Source of the DNA: Toxonevra muliebris
Lineage: Eukaryota; Arthropoda; Insecta; Diptera; Pallopteridae
Reading direction: 5' to 3'
DNA length: 64,000 bases
Assembly (NCBI GenBank): GCA_963691655.1
Contig: OY829326.1
Span: forward strand, 54,925,776-54,989,775
Shown: positions 55,523-64,000 of the stretch, piece by piece
How positions within the stretch are numbered: the stretch's first letter is position 1
Layout of the letters: every line of letters begins with the position of its first letter
The notes under the pieces: model-generated
Databases searched by the model: none
The model's input: the letters and a program-made list of their open reading frames with translations, nothing else
Told to the model about the DNA's origin: nothing
Made by a program: the position numbers and the translations under genes

Positions 55523-57838
55523 TTATAATATTATAAATGTTCCGTTGAGAAGTGTTCACATATAAATACTGGCATTGTGGAGCATGTTCATGTGCGATAA
55601 AATCAAGAATGTTTAATGCATGATTGTTCAGTTGTGAAACTCGATGTTCTCGATATACAAGAGTAAACATATTAAGAATTTTGTGTACAGAAGTGTTCAA
55701 ACCCGTACCTTGATACTCTTAATTATCTATATGTGCGAAATATCTTGTATCCCCCGCCTCCAGGTAATAATTATTTATTTATTTATGATTATGATTTATG
55801 ATCATAATCTTGGATTAAAATTAAGAAACCATATTAAAGTGTCGACACAGCTATTTTCAGTAATAGAAGTGATTCCAAATTGCTTTTCACTGTTGATGTT
55901 TTACCACTGGGTAGGATTATGTATACTATGATGTGCGTTATGGTATGCAAGCGAGAATGAACATTTGTAAAAGAAATTAATGATGGCTTATTAGCATGTA
56001 GCGTTTAAGTCCAGTCGATACAAACAACAACACTAACTTTTTAGAGCTAGAGAAACTCCTTTTGATCATCAACTTTTCGGTTAGTGGTAATGGAAGTGGT
56101 GATGGTGGTGCTGCATCTATTACTGCTGCTGCTGTTACCAAACAGTTGCTGCTATCGATCTGCTCCAAGACGCTAAAGATAAGCTAAATGAGCTTTTTTT
56201 TGTGTTATTGCTTTAGCTATTTTGAACTGCAATCTGCTTCCATATACATACAAATACATTTATGCACACACTAGCGAATTAGAAATTGTGGAAGAGGGGG
56301 TGGAATAAAATTTTTTCCCTTGTCTTTTTTTTTTCTGATTCGTGAGCAACCGTCAAAATTTATGAAATATTTATCTGAACTTAACCTCAAAGGCCCCCCC
56401 TTTGCCCCCTTGGATCCGCTAGTGCATACACATCAGAACATACTACGTTTGCCATTTTTACATGCAATTAATTAGAATAGAATTTAACTTTTTATTTTTG
56501 TGGAATTTTCATTTGACATGTGGTCGTATAATTCTTGTTTATTTATTTCCTCGTCAATTTAATGATTCTGGTTTAGTGATTGTGGTGGTTGTTTTTGTGG
56601 TGATGGTGGTGTTGGTGGTTGTGTCGTTGTGTCGTTGTTGATGGAGGTAGTTGTGGTGGTGTTGGTGGTTTCCATGATGTTCTCGTTTTTTTCTTGCCAT
56701 TGCTGCCGTATTGACATTTTACAGTTTGATTAAGGTTTCAAAATGAGTGTATGTTACTACTCATATAGCCACACACACACACACACACACAAAGATATAC
56801 ATATATAGATGCATTGAATGCGATAGTCGCAATACAATTTTTACAGCAGGTTGTTGAAAATTAATTACAGCAACATTTTGTTGTGGTTAATGGATATGTT
56901 GTAAAATAATCGAAAATTTCATTTCATTTTGTTGCATCAACATAAATCTCGTTAGAAGAAATGTATGCAAATTGTTGCCATTAAAATTTGTTGGTGTATA
57001 TCAAAAAAATTTAGACATATATATATGCCCAAGTGTATATACGAATAGAGGGTGGCGGCATAATCACTTTGGATATGTTCTTTTGGAAACTTTCAGAAAC
57101 TTGCAATAAACTTGTACACGCATACACATATTTGTATTTAGATATATAATATTCAGCTACAAACACTTTCGTGAAGATTGAAATGTATACAAATTTGGTT
57201 TTCTAACTTCGATTTTACAAATTTTTTTATTTTAAGTAATGAAATGAAATTGAATAAGAAAATACTTAAATAAAACATTTTTGCTTGAAAAAAGTTATGA
57301 ATTTAAGTTTTACCATATAACCAGATATTGCTCGTTTGCTGAGAGACCATCACAAGTCGAAAAAATAAATTTACGCTTTCAAAGTTTTCAATGAACTACC
57401 ACTCCGTAGAACGCAATAATAAGTAATATTCTGCTCATGAGGAGAGTTTATAAAATAACATTAAGCTTTTTTTTTACACAAAATAAAGGAAGAAGAACTT
57501 AATTTTATTAAAACATCTCAGAGTTTACCGCTCTAGATAGAAGAAGACGCCAACTCTTTCTTGGATCCCCAGCGTTCTGGCAAGCAATGATCAAGGTTGT
57601 CAACTGAAGTTTTGCATTCAAAATTTTCAGGAATCTTACATATTTTGTGGACTCCAGGTTTGATTAATTTTTTCCGAGGAATTTTCGTATCGTATTCGTG
57701 AGTACGGTTTTTGTGTATTTTATTTTTATTTTCGACGTTGGCAAATGAAGCTTTTCCTTGGAGGCAAACCCCCCCTCCCCCCGCTTTACCAAAGAAAATA
57801 TCGAAGAATAAACAAAAACTTTTAAAAGAATAAACAAA
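55523..57838. other. Non-coding DNA with GGT and CA microsatellites
   Basis: A GGTGGT/GTTGGTGG tract lies at 56578-56670 and (CA)n at 56770-56790. No supported gene. Confidence 0.5.
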
Positions 57839-58027
57839 TTAACCCATTTTCAACCAGTGGTCGAAAAATCGACCAGTAAATTTCGAATTTTCTGTAAATT
57901 AGCAAACCACCAAATATGTTATTTTACATCTTTCTAAACTTAAATTATTTTCAGTTTAGGTCTGTTCGTATTTTTACCTTTTTTACAGTCGCTTTGACTT
58001 TCATAAAAAAAAAGTTAACGTTCGGAG

Positions 58028-59049
58028 CAAGGCCGTATTTAGGGGGAGGGTTTTGGGGGTTCTGACCCCTCCCCCCCCCGAAATGTGGAAACTTTATTCT
58101 AATTTTTGAGATTAATTGCCAATGGATGGAAAAAGAGTCAAAATAAAATCTGTTTAACGATATTTTTTACTTCCATCGGTTTTTTTTATCTAAAAAGTCA
58201 AATATAAAAAATAAATTTGAAATCTTAGTTACACTATGCGATCAAATCCGATTTGTTTTCTTCGACAAACATCGGTTTGACTACGGATTCAAAAAGAGAA
58301 GATGATACTGAGCACTCCTGCATTCATAGTTTTTCTGGGTCAGTAACTGTTTTTGATTTAAGGTTTCGTCCTGAATCAGTTTGAAAAGTTTAAAAATTAA
58401 TAAAAATAGAAAAAATTATCGGATTCTTGTAAAATAAGACTTGATTGAACCCCATTTTTTTCCTTAAACGTGAAGTAATGGGAAGTTTTTGACCTCAGAT
58501 TCGTGTTCAACGTGAAAAATTCTTTCGCAAAAGCTCCATCTTATTAGCAAAATCCATCTTAAAATTAATTTTTCAACGCATTATTGCTCAGAGCACCACA
58601 ACTAGAATGATCTCTTTCAATGCTGTGACTTCACGAATTTAGAGATTATAAGCCAACCTCATCCGGGTTCCTTATTATTGATAATGGCTCAAATTCCCAA
58701 TGATGATCATTTGAAAATAATTAGCCTCTTCAATTTTTGGTAAATGTTTTAAGGTTGGGTACATCATCAGTAGTGGGAAAAAAATGCACTAGAATGCAAA
58801 TTGAATAATATTTATTTGAAAAAATTTAATTTGATTATTCTGGGAATTTTTCGTCACTTTTTGCCATTTTTTGAGGTTAAGATTACAAAAAAATCGGAAA
58901 ATGTTTGCTAAAATTTTAATTTTATAGGGTCCATCAAATGTATTATTGATTTAATTTATTGTATTTCAAAATCAGTTTGATAAAAATTATTTATGAATAT
59001 TTTCTGAAAACCCCGCCCCCCCCGAAAAAAATTTCTGGCTACGGCCCTG
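58028..59049 (-). mobile_element. hAT-type MITE with CAGGGCCGTAG ends, copy 2 (inverted)
   Basis: It starts CAAGGCCGTATTTAGG and ends CTGGCTACGGCCCTG. GTTCGGAG flanks both sides exactly (58020-58027 and 59050-59057). At 1,022 bp it is the inverted relative of 38196-39095 and has the same C- and G-rich runs inside its ends. Confidence 0.88.
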
Positions 59050-59116
59050 GTTCGGAGAGAATATTTCAAAATCTCAAAACTATTATTTTTTTTAATTCCA
59101 TCTTGTTTTAGAATTA

Positions 59117-60650
59117 GATTAGATTTTTATTTAATAATTCAGGTACATAGATATCAAGCAAAATTCAGAAAAAAATCAAATAATGCACGGGTTCCAAGCA
59201 AACCGTACATTATATCTGACATAACAATATCTGTTGTGTGTCAGGCTGGCTTATATAATAAAAAAATAATAATACTGATAATTAATAATACAATATTGGT
59301 ACATTACACATTTTGATCAATTAAAAAATAATATATCTTAAACAATTCCTTAAGTAATTATACAGCGCGTTAAAATTTTTGCCATCAAGAAAATTATAGA
59401 ATTCCCCAATAGTAAGGAATCTTTTACCGAGACAGTTTTGTCGTATAGTACTAAAAATTGAACACTTTCCGATTAAATGATATGTGTTCTCTACTTCTCC
59501 CAGGTTGCAAATTGTGCATACATCATGATTAACGTTAATAAAAGCATTACCACCAACGTTGAGCAGATCATTAGTACTGATTTGGGCAGTAGAGTATGGG
59601 CCGAAGAAATATGGCGTAATGTTGTGGTTTAGGTACGGATAGACGTCATGATACTTTGCATTTCTTGCACAACCTAAAAGGCTATTATGTTCCTTAATCT
59701 TTAGTTTTTCTAGAACAAAGTTATGTTGGGTTAGGAATGAGGCATAAGAATAGTCGTAGATGGGGGGATATGTCAAATTCCATGTACAATTCGCTCATAT
59801 TGCGGGCCCAAAAAACATTTTTCAATATTGTCTCCAAAGCGAGCACACGCGGCAAGCGATTGCTAGGGACATTAAGAATTTTTCTAATATACCCGAAATG
59901 AAAGCGAAGAGTGTCGATATATTGGGAGTGTAACCCCGTTTCCAAAAGCAACATGTAGTTCGGGGTGTTATTAGGAAGCAATAGCACTTTTTTGATAAAG
60001 AAACGAAACAATTTTTCAACCTGCTCAAATTGCTTGAAACCCCATATTTGAGTACCGTAAAACATGATAGATTTAGCCGCCGTGTCAAAAATTTTAAGTT
60101 TTTTGGAGATGGTAATCTTGCGGTTATGTATGTAACTTAGCCGTGAGGCATTAATTGCATTTTTTGACGAAACCAACTTAGCATCAAGATGCTTGTTAAA
60201 GAGCATGTTATAATTTAGAGTAATACCTAGGTATTTGTATTCATTAACTACTTCAATTTGATCATCTGCATACATCCAACAGCTACGTGTGAACCTGGCG
60301 GCCTCTCTGAAAACTACAATTTTAGATTTTGACAAATTGACATTCAGGCACCAAAGTACCTGAATAAAGAGTTTATCATTGATTGGAGCTCAGAGGCAGA
60401 GTCAGAGAGGATCACCAGTTCATCAGCGTATAATAAAACTTTGACGTTTGTTCCAGCAACATTTATACCGCCAGGTAGAGATGTTCGTGCAGATCGTTCA
60501 GATAAATGGCAAATAGAACCGGACTCAGTAAACATCCTTGTTTAACTCCCTGAAACACTGCGAAATGATCAGAAAGCATCGATCCATCCCATACCTGGCA
60601 TAATGTGTCCTTGTATAGAAATTGAAAAAATTGTGATTATCTAAGAGGAA
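59117..60650 (-). mobile_element. Non-LTR retrotransposon fragment, 5' truncated within RT
   Basis: From about 60629 the minus strand encodes FFQFLYKDTLCQVWDG, GVKQGCLLSPVLFAIYLNDL (RT palm), then after a frame shift near 60485 VKVLLYADELVILSDSASEL (catalytic box, YADE instead of YADD). It continues with MSKSKIVVFREAARFTRSCW and YKYLGITLNY in 60335-59721, and the C-terminus at 59776-59321, with CTICNLGEVENTYHLIGKC, after another frame shift. The D-to-E change and frame shifts indicate a dead copy. TAGAATTA at 59109-59116 and 60651-60658 may be the target duplication. The clade is not certain. Confidence 0.8.
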
Positions 60651-60844
60651 TAGAATTATAATTTACAGCAAAAATAATAAACGCATTCCTAAGCTTTCTT
60701 GCTGAGACCAGGTAAAAAGTATTGATATCCAGACAGTGGTCGAAAAATCGACCTCTTGGCATAACCTGAAGACATTTTTTTTACGTTTATCACACTTGCA
60801 TTGACTTTCACTCAGCGGTTTAGGAGCGATAGAAAATGGGTTAA

Positions 60845-63800
60845 CACCCTCTCCTTTGTAAATGACTGGATGTCTGGAAAAACTCATCGATAATTCTCCT
60901 ATCTACATGGATTTTTATGTTGTTCTTCAGAATTTTGTATTTATCGAGTGCGGTGGGAATAATGGTGTATCTATCTTTTTCATCTTGCGATGTCTTTTCC
61001 CAATTGATTTTAACTGCTTGAAGCTCTTCTTGTTTCTTTTGCCTTTTGCCTTGTGCATTGAAATCTATGAATCCTATTTCAAGTTAACATATAGAAGGTT
61101 GGCTTATTCTTGTCTCTCAAGATATTTAGGCAAGTTGTATACAATGTTTCCTCTAAGTGCCCTGTGTTTTTCGCCATCGTTGCTTCATATGCCATGGCTA
61201 AGAATTTAGTCAATTAACCTTCTGATCCACCGAGTTACCTGTAAGAACCATAATCTTTTGAAATAGTCTCCAATATATCGTTCGTATGAAACGGTATGAA
61301 TCAGAGAAGAGCAAAGTAAAACGATGATGCAAACCAAATTTATTAAAAATTTAATTTTTGTTCGAGTTACTTCATTCTACTTCTAACCCTCTCATATGAA
61401 TCTACACATATTCAGATATAAACTAGTAACTATGTTTGAAATAAAATAGTTATTTGTTTCTTTTTCTACAAATATTTGTGCAAATAATTTATAAAATTAA
61501 TTTATGACTCATTATTAGTGTTGTCTTTCAAAAAAAGAAAAAAAAAACCGCAAAATAAATCAATTATAAAACAATTTTTCATAGTATTTTATAAGTATAA
61601 AAAAAAAACAAGACATTTAAAGACCACAAATTTCTATAACAATTTAGATACAAAACAATAACAAACAATAAATAACAAAACAATCAAATTTAATTTTATA
61701 CTTACAATTTATCCACTATTTGTTTATTTAATTACGATTGTTTTGGCCATTGTTACCATATATCCACACTTTATGATGGTTTCTCTATTGTGTTTTTTAA
61801 TACTTACACTCCACGTACACCCGCTACCACTTTACAATTTGACTCGCTACTATTCGTCGTCATAAATGCTACCAAACAAATTCAAATCCATATCTAAATC
61901 CATAACGAAATCGAGAAAAAATGAATTGGCACTTTTTTTCTTTCTACTACAATGTGCGCTCCCCATCCACCATCTCCACCATGTCCCCACCACTTACCAA
62001 CACTTTTTTCAATCTTTTCTTTTGCCACTCCGTCACAAATCTAAACTAGACACTTCACAAATTGTGATCATTATTATTATTATTATGATTATAATAGTAA
62101 AAATTAAATGAACACATGAAAAAAAAATAGAATATAAAAATAAACCACAAATGAGAATTCTTAAACTTTAGAGATACATTTACAAAATGATCAAATTAAA
62201 AAAGCTGAGTCACTGAGTCACACTTAAATACATGCACACACAGTAAGTCATTTACGCATATAGAATTATTACCAATACTCGTGGTAACGTGTGTGTGTGT
62301 GTATGTGTGTATGTGCGCCATTTAAGCCTTAAACCATTTAAAAAAAGATTTTGCTACGCTCCATTACATTATGAACACTCGTATAGAATGTACCCGCACT
62401 ACTCTCCCACTCCTGTTGCGACATTGAAAAATTGTACTGAGCTCAAGCTTAGATTTGAACGCGTAGAAAGATCAAAGGCATGTATATCTGTATTTTTTGT
62501 ATTTTTTGGCGCTTGGACCTCTTAACTTTTTTCTTTAATAATTTTATTTTTTTTTTCTTCTATACATAAAGCCAAAAGAAAAGAATGAGATTTGAAAAAG
62601 TTGATTTGGTTGATGTTGGTTGATGTTGGTTGTTGGAGTGCGTTACAAATTATATTGTGCACTTTAGTAGAGCACAACACACAAACACATATATAATAAC
62701 AGACAATACTATAATTACATAGACAACATGGGCAGCAACAATAGGAACAACAACATGGCACAAACTTACTGACAAATTGAAATGTCTATCTAGAAAATTG
62801 GTAAAGTTATTACAAAAGTCAAAAACAAAAAAAAAAAACAAAAAATATTATCTAAGAGCTGCCAGAGCTGCCACATCGCCGACCGACATCGTTATTTGGA
62901 CAGTGTATGATAATGTTAAGTGTTAAACTTACGATTTGTTTCTTTTTTGTTGTACGTGTATTTGATCTTGATCTACTGATATTATTGTCTGTGTCAGTCA
63001 GAAGTTTTTTACATTTGATATAATTTTTATGACATAACACAGTGGTTAAAAAGTTGTATTTTTAGACAAAAAACTGAGACTTAAAAAAAAAAAAAGGTAA
63101 GGCTTGTACTCTAAAATATGTAGCGACTATCATCTGAAAGGATGTAATGTTAAATAATATGTCATCAGAACTCTCCAATCCACCTGCATAAGAGGCATGA
63201 AACATAGCAACATACTATAATTTATAGTAATAATAAATGCTATAACTTCAAAGTGCCAGACTTTGTCACTATGTAAAAATTGATAACGATTGTCCAGGAT
63301 AATCAATAGAAGCCTGAAGTAACAGGCGGGCTGCTCTAAAGGCCCCGTCAGTTTTTCAAATATCGCAAGCGATTATGAAACAAAACTTATTGTACATAGT
63401 TGCAAGACTAAAAAAAATTGTGCCGCTTGTGTGTTCTAGGACATTCTTATGTGCGTTTGGATAACTGACCCGGTCTGATCCGGATAATCCAATAGGCCTT
63501 GAACTTTTCATTGACGTGTGTTTGTGGAAAGGGGTTGAGGAGGATGTATATTTAAAAAAAAGAGTGATGTGAAATTTATTTCTATTTAACCTTTAAACGC
63601 CCAATACGTCCGATTTCAATTAAAAAACATACCCAGAGATAGTATTTGTGATTCAGAACAACGTTTGTTCCACGTGTTTTCAAATAAATTAGTTTAAGGT
63701 GCAGTTATATTAATTTACATGGTTGACCTCTGTAGTAACCTTTGGCGATTATCTGGAGAATAAATTAAAATACATTCGCAATAATTTTTAAAAACAATTA

Positions 63801-64000
63801 TTTGGTGTTATCCCATACCGTCTGACACAAATTTGTCTACACGGCAATATATTTATTACACAAAATTCGAAAATAAAAACAGCTTTTTTTCAGTTAGTTG
63901 TTTAAAATTTTTGCAAAACATGCCTTTCGAGCTAAAAATAACTGTAACTGTACGACAATTGTCATTTTTCCATTCTTATTTATACGTATCGATAAAGAAA
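60845..64000. other. AT-rich non-coding DNA
   Basis: It contains (TAT/ATT)n near 62071-62090, (GT)n at 62288-62312 and a GGTTGATGTT mini-repeat at 62607-62636. No exon, RNA gene or transposon end was identified. A TTTAACCTTTAAACGCCC motif at 63588 looks like a TTAA-type MITE end but has no partner in view. Confidence 0.45.

Larger units (their letters stand above)
57839..60844. mobile_element. TTAA-flanked element split by two later insertions
   Basis: TTAACCCATTTTC at the left (57839) and GAAAATGGGTTAA at the right (ending 60844) are perfect inverses with TTAA ends. Near each end lies the palindrome GGTCGAAAAATCGACC (57859-57874 and 60738-60753). Between them are a complete hAT MITE (58028-59049) and a non-LTR fragment (59117-60650), each with its own direct duplication. 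Removing both leaves about 430 bp, a plausible piggyBac-type MITE. Confidence 0.6.

Noticed and set aside
1..64000. CRISPR arrays, bacterial operons or phage genes
   Set aside because: No regular short direct repeats with unique spacers and no prokaryotic-type genes; intron structure and transposon content are those of a fly nuclear genome.

Overview
The window looks like nuclear DNA from a higher fly (Cyclorrhapha; a calyptrate or tephritid-type genome is my inference). It is AT-rich, contains short introns with GTAAGT-type donors, many CAA/CAG/AAT microsatellites, tRNA-derived SINEs, Jockey-like and RNase H-bearing non-LTR retrotransposon relics, and many miniature DNA transposons. There are no operons, ribosome binding sites, CRISPR arrays, rRNA genes or convincing functional tRNAs.

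The only convincing protein-coding genes are four tandem paralogues on the minus strand, called A (15131-18944), B (23540-24206), C (27779-28465) and D (31168-34021) here. Each has four coding exons of matching length (119, 115 and 136 nt, then a variable last exon), matching intron phases (2, 0, 1) and an uninterrupted frame for a hydrophobic protein of 145-148 residues with about four membrane segments. The exons are too short and AT-rich to show as long ORFs; they were assembled by reading splice sites. I do not recognise the family. The four genes also share a non-coding block upstream of the ATG. Genes B and C are compact, while A and D have a second intron swollen by transposons.

Almost everything else is mobile DNA. 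Non-LTR relics lie at 3946-4695, 13489-14690, 16035-17266, 20583-21530, 21545-22600, 24475-24720, 30010-30620, 53643-55262 and 59117-60650. DNA transposons with defensible ends include five 8-bp-duplication hAT-type elements (20679, 26740, 38196, 43736 and 58028), a larger hAT-type element with TTCGGC-rich ends (48495), a Transib-type element (11326), a TAA-flanked long-TIR element (15490), a TA-flanked MITE (16644), TTAA-flanked piggyBac-type MITEs (48089, 57839) and a pair of elements with CCCAACAAAC ends (19074, 24886). A worn hAT transposase C-terminus is at 37686-38075. Several insertions are nested, so relative ages can be read.

Region by region: 1-1400 is a higher-order minisatellite; 1.4-15 kb is repeats and relics; 15-34 kb is the gene array with transposons between and inside genes; 34-40 kb is repeats and DNA transposons; 40-48 kb and 50-53 kb are AT-rich, microsatellite-rich non-coding DNA that could be introns or regulatory DNA of a gene whose exons lie elsewhere; 53-61 kb holds retrotransposon relics and a nested transposon cluster; 61-64 kb is simple AT-rich DNA. 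All calls were made by eye, with no database search.
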